Below, one piece after another: positions 11,700 through 22,289 of a stretch of DNA of 64,000 nt. How positions within the stretch are numbered: position 1 is the stretch's first letter; each line of letters starts with the position of its first letter. Origin of the DNA: Pararge aegeria (taxonomy: Eukaryota; Arthropoda; Insecta; Lepidoptera; Nymphalidae); the NCBI RefSeq assembly GCF_905163445.1, contig NC_053183.1, positions 10,106,001 through 10,170,000 on the forward strand, read 5' to 3'. The notes under the pieces were generated by a model. The model was not told the DNA's origin and did no database searches. It saw only the letters and a list, made by a program, of their open reading frames with translations. Made by a program: the position numbers and the translations under genes.

Positions 11700-11990
11700 A
11701 TGAAATAAACTGTTTTCAAAACTCGGGAGCCAAGTGCGAATCGCAGCACGTCCCACCGTTAACTTTTCTAAGTAATGTGCATTTAAAGTAAATCAAATAA
11801 AACTTGCTTCAAAGCTTAAGGAAAACATCGTGAGGAAACCTGCATGCCTGTGTCTCCATAATGTTCTCAAAGACGTGTGAAGTCCACCAAATTGCACTGC
11901 ACCACCAAACGCTTCGCATTGTGGAAGGAAATCCGTGCCCTCTAGATTGCCGGTAACGGGTTGGTGTGATGATGATTTCCAAATCAACTA
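11700..11990 (+). mobile_element. Family B SINE-like repeat, copy 3
   Basis: The blocks AAACATCGTGAGGAAACCTG, CATGCCTGTGTCTCCATAAT, GTTCTCAAAGACGTGTGAAG and GATTGCCGGTAACGGGTTGG are followed by a TGATGATGAT tail. The degenerate tRNA-like head is at about 11705-11760 (GTGCGAATCGCAGCACGTCCC). Overlapping minus-strand frames are shadows. Confidence 0.65.
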
Positions 11991-12039
11991 CAACACTATC
12001 ATGCACCTCTACTTGTTTGCATGATTAAATATGAATCAT

Positions 12040-12160
12040 GGTTTTGGGTTCGATTCCCGGAGAGGGCCAAGAATGTTGCCAGTTAAAGTGATCGGAGTGC
12101 TTTTCGAGGCACGGGATCCACCCTGGAAAGCACTCCAAGCCGTTTCTCTTGAGAGGGGGT
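12040..12160 (+). mobile_element. SINE-like fragment with tRNA B-box
   Basis: GGGTTCGATTCCCGG (perfect B-box) is followed by GGAGTGCTTTTCGAGGCACG and CACTCCAAGCCGTTTCTCTT. A related segment (TCGGAAAGCCAGTTAAGCCG) is at about 42325-42440. Confidence 0.5.
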
Positions 12161-12246
12161 TTAAGAATTATTATTTATTATAATTCTTATTTATTTAAAT
12201 AAATAAATAAGAATTATTACATGAGTGATTTAATAATTCTTAAAGC
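12161..12246. repeat. AT-rich nested inverted repeats
   Basis: AATTCTTATTTATTT at 12182-12196 is complementary to AAATAAATAAGAATT just downstream with a short centre. Further TAAGAATTA/TAATTCTTA pairs lie on each side (12163-12189 and about 12230-12242). Confidence 0.65.
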
Positions 12247-12939
12247 CCAACAACCCGCAACGAAGCAGCGTGACTGGTCTAAACTATATTTGTGTCTCAG
12301 CAGCTTAATCTGTTGTACTGAACTTTTGCACGGATTGAGAGCGCTTAGTTGTTTGTTGTTCCTAGACTTTAAATTAAATTTTGTATCAAAATTTCGCTTA
12401 CTCCAATTGAAACTCTTTTAGTTTAAAAAAAATATTTGGCGTGTTAGGAACCCTCGTCATTTTAGGTTTAAGTTGGAGAACGTAGCTATCACCATAAGCT
12501 CACAATTATGTAAATATATATTTATGAACACTTCATAATTGTCTGTGTTAGGGATTCGAATTATTCCAAAAATTTATCAAAAAATTATAAAGTTAAAAAG
12601 TTATCGTCCAAATGAAACCCTTTTCTTAGTAAATCAGAAACAGGCAAATATTGATTTATTTAATTATTTCGCCTCGTAAAAAAAATTAATGCATTTTTAG
12701 TCTGTAGGCCTGTGGACAGTTATCATTTCCACCTCTGTGAAATTTCCTAGATTCCTTCTTTACTCCTAAAAGTCCAATTTATTGAGACCAATTTATTGTC
12801 AATTGAATTCATAGCCTCGACTACCGACGTGCTGTTTGCAGTGAATGCTGTGTTTAAGAACCTTTATGAGGTGGTATTTCTTACAATAAAATCGTGACTT
12901 AAGCATATCTAGATAGAAACGTAAAGCGAATTGTTATAG

Positions 12940-13350
12940 GTATAGAGAGTAAAAGAACAATGTTGGCAAAGAGCACGCGGTCGGGAAGCTCGATAGTAAA
13001 CGACAGCCAAACAAAGCCTGCGTCACAGGCGAGCTCCGAGTCTCATCGAGCCGCCCAAAGAAACGATCTCATAGAAAGTAGAACAACTCATTTATTTATT
13101 CAGTACATCAGCGGGTGCGAGCGAGACGGAACCGTGAAACTGGCTCATTAAAATAAAAATCCGATTTAAGAGTGCAACTCGCGCGGAGCGGAATAAAAGT
13201 TTCCGTCGAAATTTGCTCGAGTTATTCCAAAAAAGTTGCACGAAACGCCTCCGCGACGAGATGTTGAGATACAAGTATGAAGAGAAACCGACCGCAATAG
13301 CCTCAGACTACTACATGCGCAGCCTCACGACTGCGTGCTTTCGATTGTGG
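12940..13350. promoter_or_regulatory. Non-repetitive, compositionally distinct block; candidate regulatory or leader sequence
   Basis: This block is richer in GC and CpG than its flanks and contains no repeat family that I recognise. It contains GCGGGTGCGAGCGAGACGGA, GTGAAACTGGCTCATTAAAA and AACTCGCGCGGAGCGGAATA. A 63-codon + frame (12960-13151) and a 60-codon minus frame overlap it with no domain. I infer only that it looks like single-copy, possibly constrained sequence. Confidence 0.25.
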
Positions 13351-13924
13351 ACATGTTACACTATAATGCTTTGCAGCTATAGGTAATTACCGATCTTAAA
13401 CGCAAGCGCATTGGTGCACGGGTTGATAATTTCTCGGGACGCACTGTAGTATCGGAAAATGCAAACACCTCTAATGTTAGAGCGCTAAGTTCTTTCTTTC
13501 CCTCGCTAATGTCTATCTATGTTTTCACTGAAAATGAGCCATTGTCTGAACATTACGCAGCTCCGGCATCGCATTATCGGCACGATAAAAGCAGCTCTAT
13601 AATCATCGTTGCGAGTCACGAGATCCGCACGCGCATTTGCTATGTAAATAACACCATGCACGGCATTCCACCGCTGCCGCCGTCTGGCTAAATGGAAATC
13701 ATTCAAGAAATTTACATCAAATGGTTATTTCTAAAGTTATTATTAATTGTCGCAAATCCTTTGGAAATGATAAATATGGCGGTTTTCCTTTAATTCACTT
13801 AAATGCCTTGAGTAAGGTCTAGGTAAGTTTTGATGCAGTCTAAAATAGTAGCAGGTGAAACATGGGGGCGGTATGGCTGATACATTAAACCCTAAATCCT
13901 TAATCGATTTCTATACGAAATCGT

Positions 13925-14101
13925 AATCGGAACGCTAAATCGCTTGGCGACTCGTCTTGCGAGTAATGTGGTAACAAGCCTCCTACTGGGCAAGATCAGA
14001 AAAAAACTGAAATAATATATTCCAAAAACAGCCACTGCCAAGAATTAAACCCGAAACCGCTTATAAGACAACAGCGCTAGACCATTGCACCAGGGAAGCG
14101 C
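13925..14101 (-). mobile_element. Family A SINE-like repeat, copy 2
   Basis: It contains GGAACGCTAAATCGCTTGGC (also the start of the 50.7-kb copy), a divergent middle, then CTGCCAAGAATTAAACCCGA. The reverse-complement tRNA-like head ends at AGACCATTGCACCAGGGAAG. The head overlaps one arm of a perfect hairpin (14063-14112). Confidence 0.55.
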
Positions 14102-14112
14102 TGTTGTCTTAT
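14063..14112. repeat. Perfect 16-bp hairpin at the edge of a SINE head
   Basis: ATAAGACAACAGCGCT (14063-14078) and AGCGCTGTTGTCTTAT (14097-14112) are exact reverse complements with an 18-nt loop. The left arm is part of the family A head and the right arm lies at or beyond its end. The second arm therefore looks like an inverted copy added to the element. Confidence 0.9.
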
Positions 14113-14681
14113 GTCGGCAACAAAAGAGGTTATAAAACTAAAGCTTATACTTTACAGAGAACAATGATAGATGAACTCATTGATTTAGTATGTACTATAG
14201 TATTTGAAAGCTCGCTAGCAGAATTTATATTTTCAGAGCAGTACACGTCAAGCACGTAAAATTAACCAAAATCAAAAAGCGTCGCTGCCTTTCACCTCGC
14301 AAGTCCTTTCTAGCGTTTAATGTCTGAATAAATTTTATGATTTACCGACTTACGAGAGCAATACAACGTAATGGGCCATAAAAATGATTTCCAACAGAAA
14401 AGTATTCACCTCAATTATATTTGAGAATAACTTTTTATTTGTACTGGTACTTTTATAGTAGGCTGTAAATTGGCATGATTAAAACAATCAATGATCCTTA
14501 GGTACGTACTTGCCATTCACATGACCTACATTAAGGTGATCAACTATTTGGTTCAATTGTTTTGGTATAGGTAAGGTAATAAGGGTCATTGTTATGATGT
14601 GATTTTAAATAAAAAATATTGCCCGAGTAAGTCATTATGGTAAATGTAAATCGGCCCTCTAAGCTTCATATATTTTTTTTC

Positions 14682-14938
14682 AAATATACTACGACAATAC
14701 ACACATCGCCACCCAGCCCCAAAGCAAGCGTAGCTTGTGTTATGGGTACTGAGACGACTGATGAATATTTTTACGAACAATATATATAATTACTTGCAAC
14801 ATACATATAAACACCCAGACACTGAAAAACATTTAATGCTCATCACACGAACATTTTCCAGTTGTGGGAATCGAACCCGCGGCTTTTGACTCAGAAAACA
14901 GGGTTGCGGCAAACTGCGCTAATCGGCAGTCCAAGCAA
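14682..14938 (-). mobile_element. SINE-like repeat with tRNA B-box (family F), copy 1
   Basis: On the minus strand a B-box (GGGTTCGATTCCCAC) is followed by a body with CATCAGTCGTCTCAGTACCC, TAACACAAGCTACGCTTGCT and GGCGATGTGTGTATTGTCGT. The same body 3' end recurs in the opposite orientation at 16350-16445. Confidence 0.65.
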
Positions 14939-14939
14939 T

Positions 14940-16345
14940 AATCATTCATTTCATTAAATAAATGTAAAAAAAGCTGTTTCTGTATTTACTAAATCTTATG
15001 CCATGCACAGGAGTCTACACGACTTGAAACATTGCTATGCTACTTATTCCGTAATAATTACACAACATGATGCCACGTGTTCCCATGTGGCGCTATAAAT
15101 TTTTGGACTAGACTCTCGTGGCGTCGTCAGATTTTGCCAAGAAACACATAACCTCTTTTGATAAGCTTCATGTGTTTATCTTTTCCAGTTCGTGGTTCTA
15201 GATCGCCGCATCTACTGATGGCAATTTACTTTAGGGCAATACGAGAACTAAATACTAAGATTTCATTTCACTTAATACGAATAAGGTGGTGTTGCCAATA
15301 TATTGAGCTTAAACCATTCAAATGTGAAACTTATTACATTATTTCCATCATAATTTATCATTAAGTATATTACATATTAGAATAATAATGGGTTGGAAAG
15401 AATAAAAATGTTCATAAGTTCCGGATATGGCTTATGTAACATACAATTTAAAATTGAATGAAAGAAAATGATGCAAATCTACTCGATCGTCCGAATAGAG
15501 ATAGCATCAGCTTCTACAAATGACTTCTCACCGATCCAAACGATAACAGCTGTTCTAATTTGGATATAAAAAGTGCAATTGAATATTAGAAAGTGATAAT
15601 GACTCGTGACCCTACAACATAGCACATCGTACTCTTATGACACTGAATCGACTCTTCGTATAAATAATGTGAGTCCATACTATACTAATATTGTAGATAA
15701 AATGTCGGTTTGACTACTCAATACCAACTCACTAAGCTACCTTAGACGCAGCCCAAGTTTACAACTTGGATTTCTGGTGAAACGCATTGTATTTTCATGC
15801 CAGCCTCTTTTTGTTTCCTATCAATAGAATAGAACGAGGATGCATTTTTCGCAGCTCATAAATAGTAAGTAGATATGTTATAAGCTTACATCGTCTTCTG
15901 TTACTAATGTTTACGATATGTGCGAAATCCACGCTAAGCGTTTCCAAGCAACGTAACATATTATTAGTAGAATAGTGGGCAATAAAAGGTAAGGCGAGAT
16001 GGCCCTGATGACCGTTAGTACTCTCGCATAAGAGCTTGAGTTAACAAGAATGTAATCCCATATTATATTGATCGTAACCATAAGTATATAATTCATTAAA
16101 GATACAAAAAAGCCTCTGTCGTACGGATACGGATTGAAATTAAGTAAGTATCTAGATTCTAGTAAAAACTAATAGGTACGGTTCTAAAACATATTTAGTA
16201 CCGTAAATAAATCACATGACTCGATTCTAACTACATAAAATAATTTCGTCTAACGAAAGTAATTGGAAAAAAATTAGTCTTGGCGAAAACCCTAGGACGA
16301 GGCCAAAGGATAAATTAAAACCAAGAAAAATTTCTTAATTTTGTT
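14940..16345. other. Intergenic sequence, no gene recognised
   Basis: Short frames at 15158-15364 (+) and 15911-16096 (-) have no recognisable features. A possible Helitron-like scrap (ACTATACTAATATTGTAG) lies at about 15679-15696. Confidence 0.4.
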
Positions 16346-16349
16346 TCGA

Positions 16350-16445
16350 AAACATATTCATCAGTCATCTTAGTACCCATAACACCGGCTACGCTTACTT
16401 TGGGGCTAGATAGCGATGTGTGTATTGTCGTAGTATATTTATTTA
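16350..16445 (+). mobile_element. 3' fragment of family F SINE-like repeat
   Basis: CATCAGTCATCTTAGTACCC, TAACACCGGCTACGCTTACT, TTTGGGGCTAGATAGCGATG and TGTATTGTCGTAGTATAT match the minus-strand copy at 14682-14938. The head is absent, so this is a truncated copy. Confidence 0.65.
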
Positions 16446-17955
16446 TTCATTAGAAATCTAAAGCCAGGAGAGATAAGTTAGACAAAAATATTTTACTAAA
16501 ACTAGAACAGAAGATTGCGTATTTTTAAGGGGAGGGCGTAGGGTTTTCGAAAAAAAAATAGTTTATCTACTTTCCTACGATACAAATAAATCTAAGTTCG
16601 TAGACATTTCAGACATCATTGAGAGTTATCTACTTGTTAAGCAAACTTTAAAAACGCAATTGAATTTAATCATAATAATCAACATTTAATAATAACAAAT
16701 CATCCACAAATTATAGTTACCTTTTTTATAATATGATGTCCTAACTAATATTTGAAAGTTTGTAGGTTTGATTTTCCTTACTTCATGCCGTACTTTAGCA
16801 ACCAATCGACTTGATTTTACCCATAGAGCTAATTAAAAGGACGGTGAGTAACGTGCGTTATCAAGAGGCACGTGTACAGACTTATTCAACGCAGGTAACA
16901 CCGTGGGGCGCAGCTAGTTTATACATATATTAAGGATTGCGGTAAATCTCAAAGGCGATAAGTACAGCAGTTAGATCGAGTTGTCATGTCCATCATGTGG
17001 TGAAACGATGTACTCAACTCACTTTTTATTTATTAATTTCACTTTCTCATACATAAATAAAGTTTCGCTTCATAGCTTAACTCGTATAGAAACTTCGCTT
17101 TAGCTTGAATTAGCTGAATCTGAATCTTGGATAAAAACTAGAAACATTCTATGATTCCTAAGAGTGAATTTTATGATATCTAAAGATATATAAACTACCA
17201 TGTAACAGTTTTTTTTCACACAAGTAAATGAATTCTAATGTAGGTACTATGATTTTTATCCCGCACGTCAGAGGAATATCGAGTACGGTCGTACTGTCTC
17301 ACACCGTTATTTAAAAAAACCTTTTTTATCAAAAAAAGTGAAATACAATTTAAGGAATACAATAAGCAAACTTCATTCTTTTATTTTATTTTTATGTTCA
17401 TTTTGTCACGTTTTGTCTAAATAACACTCCTTATTCAACTTTGAAAATTTCTGAACACGAGTGACATTGCCATTAAGAGATACGTCACTAAAAATTACGA
17501 TGCCTCATTATAAGATGATTCATTTTGAGTTGCACGTAGGTAGAATAAGGCTGATTGCCAGCAGTTAATGTAAATTCTCCATATACAATGTAAAATATAT
17601 CCATTTTCTTCAGTAAGAAAGTAAACATTTATACAAAGAACATTCTAGGACATAGACCTACGAATATATCGTAAAAACGTTATACCGCCATCTGTACTTA
17701 ATAGCTGTGAAAATGTAAAGTAACGTAATTTTAATAACATTGTAGGCTTATTAATTGTAATCTTTTAGAGTTAATTATAAAGGCTTCCGTATCGCAATCA
17801 ACGACCAGAAGAAAACATGATTGAAATTGATATTGTGTGATGAATTTCTTCCATGTGTATGGTTTTAAGCTCAGTAAGCAATTAGAAGAAGTAAGTAAGT
17901 ACTCATTATTTTTACTTGAGAGTTCAAGCTATAAAAAAAACAACGACATAAATGA
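16446..17955. other. Intergenic sequence; possible Helitron-like end
   Basis: No gene is supported. GGGGCGCAGCTAGT at 16904-16917 resembles a Helitron-like 3' terminus (CTAG|T), but I cannot trace the rest of an element. Confidence 0.35.
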
Positions 17956-17956
17956 T

Positions 17957-18110
17957 GAATTTCCTAATGGCAGGGTAACTTAGAAGCAGCAGGCTCCGCT
18001 TGTATATTACAAAATAGAAAAATGAATATTGAATTGTAAAAATTTTAATCTCCTTTTCAACCCGGTGGTAGAGCCACTACAAACAGGTTTATTTGACTTA
18101 AGTTCCTATA
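17957..18110 (+). mobile_element. LINE 3'-end fragment (family C), + strand
   Basis: It aligns by eye with 53310-53500. TTTCCTAATGGCAGGGTAAC corresponds to the last codons of the LINE ORF. CAGGCTCCGCTT, AATAGAAAAATGAATATTGA and CCCGGTGGTAGAGCCACTAC follow. About 50 bp of the 3' UTR are missing relative to the fuller copy, and the coding remnant is broken by a stop. Confidence 0.6.
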
Positions 18111-18194
18111 GCGTAAGCTTTTTGGTAGTTTTAATAGATTACACATTGTAATACAAAAAATCTTGACATTTTTCTTGCAACTGACGAATTATCA

Positions 18195-18300
18195 TTGGCA
18201 GCATAATAAATGTCCCACTGTTGGTAACAGGCCTCCTCTATATTAGGAGATAAGTGTTCAAGATAATACGGACATAGAGCAAGAGAGGAAAAGGCCAAAT
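18195..18300 (+). mobile_element. Short LINE/SINE-type repeat scrap
   Basis: TGTCCCACTGTTGGTAACAG followed by GCCTCCTCTATATTAGGAG resembles a very common lepidopteran repeat motif (CCCACTGCTGGGCACAGGCC). Only this core is recognisable. Confidence 0.45.
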
Positions 18301-19012
18301 AAGAACCTCTATAGTTAGGCTGACTTCAGTTACTTACTAGGATCTAATTAAAAAAAAATTATAGATTGTTTTCGAATAACTACTAACCTATTTAAGTGAA
18401 TGAAATACATTTAGAAAATATATTAACTTTTAACATTAACTTTTTATGAAAAGTTTTATAGAGTTGATATAAACTCTATACAACTTTTCTAATTTTGGTA
18501 AATATATTTATTATTTAGGTTTCAAAATGCTTACATGAATTTCTATGAAGGAGGAATACACTACCGTAAAATCCTCACTCTTAATGAGCATTTATTATAT
18601 TGTATTTAGGCAAAAGGTATTTCGTTATATCTATAAAATATTTAAGATATCGCATAACCCACAAGGGCCAACATTACACAGATATCTAATCATTTCGAGC
18701 TCCACTCCAATGACCAAAGATACAAATCCACTCACTCATCACGGCATCGAATGTCATCTCATTCACACTTATATTCGAGTGCTCACGTCATTTGCTCAAC
18801 GCAAACATAGTAGCATCTTTAAAAAGTTTTTTAAACAGAAAGAAGTGTTTGTCAAACTGAAAGTACCTACCTTTTGTATAAGTCTAGACTAGCTATTTCA
18901 ATAGAAGTGAAACTCTGCACCTTATGATTTTGACCGCGGTCGCCGTTGCATATTTTTTGCAGGCGCGGAAGTCAAGAAATGAATGATGTATGATGATTGT
19001 ATTAGCAGGTGC
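18301..19012. other. Intergenic sequence with one 115-codon frame
   Basis: A + frame at 18545-18892 is fairly long for AT-rich DNA. It has no signal peptide, domain or repeat similarity that I recognise, and no splice or promoter context. I do not call it a gene. Confidence 0.3.
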
Positions 19013-19020
19013 TCGATAAG

Positions 19021-19214
19021 CAGTGGCGTGCATAGAGGGTATGCGCAGGGTATGCAGATGATATAAAATGAAGATAATCTATAGTAAGAGTTATAAAAAA
19101 CTTAAGGGTTGTATTAATATAACTCTTACAAAGCCTATCCTTAAGTTTTTTATAACTCGTACTGGAGATTTTCTTCATCTTATATTAGCTGCATACCCTG
19201 TATGCACGCCACTG
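19021..19214. mobile_element. hAT-type MITE (family D), copy 1, 8-bp TSD
   Basis: The element starts CAGTGGCGTGCATAGAGGGT and ends TATGCACGCCACTG. Its two halves are inverted copies of about 85 bp, including GTTATAAAAAACTTAAGG against CCTTAAGTTTTTTATAAC, so it folds almost end to end. It is flanked by a perfect 8-bp direct repeat, TCGATAAG, at 19013-19020 and 19215-19222. An 8-bp TSD with CAGTGGCG-type ends is characteristic of hAT elements. There is no transposase, so it must be moved by a partner elsewhere. Confidence 0.9.
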
Positions 19215-19222
19215 TCGATAAG

Positions 19223-20405
19223 TGTTGTTTTTGGTCCGGATGGACTCTTGCTGATAAACAGCGCTGCCAGAGAGTGTGAAAAGCTGACTTGGAGTTAAGC
19301 TCTAGGGGCTCGACTATATCATGGGAACATCAACCTAATGGAATCTTTTAGGAGGTACTATTAGGTTGAGGTTTTCGGAACTAATCTTTGGTGTAGGGAG
19401 TTGGACCCAAACTTTGGTTTAGTATGAAAAATTTAAGTTTGCTTGACTAGGGTTGAATCCGTAAATCCTCTTGATCATGACACCATCCAGCAATCAGGGA
19501 CCTTTTGTTTATCCAAGCATACTATCCTTAAGAGTAACGTTAAAAGATATCAACATACAATAAATTTCACAACAAAGGCTGCACCGATATAAAATTTATA
19601 GCGACATCGACACGACTAGCATCAAGTGGAATGAGAACTAGATCTGGTCACGGAGCTCGTGCGGTAAATATTATTAACATTGTCCTGGGTCCGGCTCATT
19701 GCATAATCGCTACCGGTACCTGTCATTACATAGTATTTCTCGGTACTACTGTGACTTTAATTATATAGAATTATTCATTTAGATTCCTATTATACGCAAA
19801 AACTATTTTGATATACATTTTAAAACGGTTTTAAGATAACTTGTTTACCTGGTTTACCAGCGAGGAATTCGAGGCATGGTGTGTTTACCAGTTTTTATAA
19901 GCGAATCGATTTTACAAACTTTTCGCGTATCTAATATTAAATACCAACAGTACCGGGCAAGACTTCAGTGGAAAATAGTTAAATCAATAATAATTGCTTC
20001 TATAATGAAAACAGTGGACACATTTGGCTGCACGATACGACTTTTTGCTTAGAAATAAGTTCATAAATTCATTTAAGACATAGCTACACACATTCACTTA
20101 TCTCTATCTGTTTAGGATTCATGTTAACCATTTTATATCTAATGGTTTGTAAGACTATACGATATGTCCATACGTGGAAAAAAATATGTACGTTATTTTT
20201 TTTAACTTTATTATATTTTTAAGCTCCATGTTTATACCAAAAAGGGTTTGAATTAAATGCCGTGCTCAGCAGTAAATTTTTTTGCATTTATAATTATTCG
20301 ACAAAGAGTGAAAATAGCAATTTATAGGTAATATAGGTTAATTAACGTCGTGATGTCGGATATGAGGTACTAAAAATAAAAATTGATGGTTTAAAATATT
20401 ATATA
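19223..20405. other. Intergenic sequence, no gene recognised
   Basis: No supported coding sequence or repeat. A modest GC increase at about 19670-19730 (CTGGGTCCGGCTCATTGC) has no coding signal. Confidence 0.4.
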
Positions 20406-20409
20406 ATCA

Positions 20410-20827
20410 CTAGCTGTTGCCCGCGACTTCATCTGCGATTGATTTTGTTTTTAGATGTGGCATTAAATTTAGTTGTAGATCTAAAAAAAAATAAAGCATT
20501 CAGTATCGCTAAGCCTTTGCTGTGGTCCGCTGAGGTGTTCTGTCCTCTATCTCCAACCACAGTTTGGGCAAAATTAAACACATATTATAATCTCTATAGT
20601 ACAAAAATAATTATTTAAATCGGTTATAATTTCTCGGAGTTATGGTGTAAAATAGTCAAACACTCTTCCCCTCTCCCAAAGGAACCGAACTTAATGTCGA
20701 AATAAAAAGATATACTTCTAACACTTCCAAGAATATGTGTACAAAGTTTCATGAGGATCGATTTAGTAGTTTTTGCGTGAAAGCGTAACAAACAAACTGA
20801 CATTCACATTTATTATATTAGTAGGGA
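20410..20827 (-). mobile_element. Non-autonomous Helitron-like element
   Basis: On the minus strand the element starts TCCCTACTAATATAATAAAT (5'-TC). It continues through GTTACGCTTTCACGCAAAAA and ends CGCGGGCAACAGCTAG|T, the expected CTAG end followed by host T. Insertion between A and T agrees with the flank. It has no Rep/helicase coding sequence. It is the most complete copy of this family in the window. Confidence 0.65.
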
Positions 20828-20829
20828 AG

Positions 20830-21840
20830 TAGGGATTTTCCCTGCTAACCGATTTTTTTTGTTTTGGTTTAGGTAAAAAATATATTAAATATACCGTAAT
20901 GTTTTCTATGTTCAAGCAAAACCAGATGAAGAGTCAAACGGAGCATTGTTATTTGTTAATTTCGCGTAAAATTAGGTAACTTTCTTAATGATGATGTGAA
21001 TAGTACTATTAACTGATATCAATACAGTTAATTACATGCACAATCTATGTAATGTATGGATTAAATAAAATAATAAATAATATTATACCTGAGAGATACT
21101 TCCTGATTTCGAGCGACATGCGAGCACTATTAACTCTGGTTTGCTCTTTGGCATCATAACTCATATCTTGAGGCAGTTTATAACGCCACATTCCAGCTAA
21201 ATGGCCAATGCAGCAATTAATACATGTAATCATAGAGCAAATGCAAGCGTTGTAGAAACCGAGCTACGAGAAGGTACTTTATCTATTGCTATTTGATTGT
21301 AAAAATATAGTTAGGTACTTTAATTTGTACCATTTGTTTTAAGAGTATGGCATGGATACAATGTTTTGTAGAAACAGCTAGTCATAATTACCTATACTTT
21401 ATTTATGTAATACATGTTAGCAATTAAAATTTTAATATTATTTACATTATTTTAAGATGCTAATTTTAAAGTAATTAACGCAAATGTTACTGTTTACTAA
21501 AAAAGGAAGAAAGTTGTGTAGAAAAATTTACATTTTGAGATTATTTTTTATTTTACGTGTTTACGCATTTGCATTTTCGGACGAGACGCAATTGTATGTA
21601 CCTACCTTTAATAGTATATCTAAATTTAATTTATTTCTAATGTCTTAAAAACTAATATTATAATGACAGCAGATGTTGTAGCTGCAAATGTTCACAGTAT
21701 ACAGTATCAAAAACCGCTTGCAGAAATTGAAATCCAAGAGATAATTAAGAATTTCGATGGCTAAAAATTAACATAAATACCAACCTCAACTAATTCATCA
21801 ACATATAACACAGATGTACAGTAACCTCGGCTGTCAAAAT
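20830..21840. other. Intergenic sequence, no gene recognised
   Basis: AT-rich. A 62-codon minus frame at 21045-21233 has no recognisable motif. If 21924-22127 is a real leader exon, this would be the start of its first intron. Confidence 0.35.
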
Positions 21841-21923
21841 AAAATAGAATACCTACGTTTTTATTAGCGGAGGTTTGCGCGCAAACCGCAACCGGATATC
21901 CCTCGCCAGATGTAGGTACTCAC

Positions 21924-22127
21924 AATCACACTAACACAAACTCTCACGAATTTTTCTCCCAACGCTTTCACATCTTCCACTAATTATTATCCACTTTATC
22001 GGGCATCTTCAATTTGATTTACGTCTAGCTCTTACACCGTTCAATCGGTACACTTTTTCTTTTAGCGTGGTAATTTAAGGTAATTTTGCTGTACGCACCG
22101 ACGACCTCCGCGCGTTGGCTTCTTACT
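21924..22127 (-). promoter_or_regulatory. Putative minus-strand promoter and untranslated first exon
   Basis: On the minus strand an initiator-like TTCAGTA places a candidate start at 22127. About 200 nt of leader-like sequence follow, including TGCGTACAGCAAAATTACC and GTGAGAGTTTGTGTTAGTGT. They end at a consensus-like donor, GATT|GTGAGT (intron from 21923). The only ATGs open tiny frames (an 8-codon ATGCCCGATAAAG frame, and ATG-TGA), as expected for an untranslated leader. Sequence upstream (22130-22200) has a CAGACAGACAGAC run and no TATA box. I cannot find the downstream coding exons, so the gene is unknown. Confidence 0.35.
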
Positions 22128-22289
22128 GAACCTACAAATGCCAGCTATTAATTAGGAACCGACAGACAGACAGACGCTGTCTGCCATCTCGTTATTTAAT
22201 TAACGAATGCACTAATGACACATTTAATTTCTAATTGGAAAACGTTAGGCTTATTTTCTTCTTTTTCTCTGACCGCGCAGGCACATTAG

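Noticed and set aside
18545..18892. 115-codon + frame as a gene
   Set aside because: No domain, promoter, splice or homology signal, and its composition is like translated AT-rich DNA.
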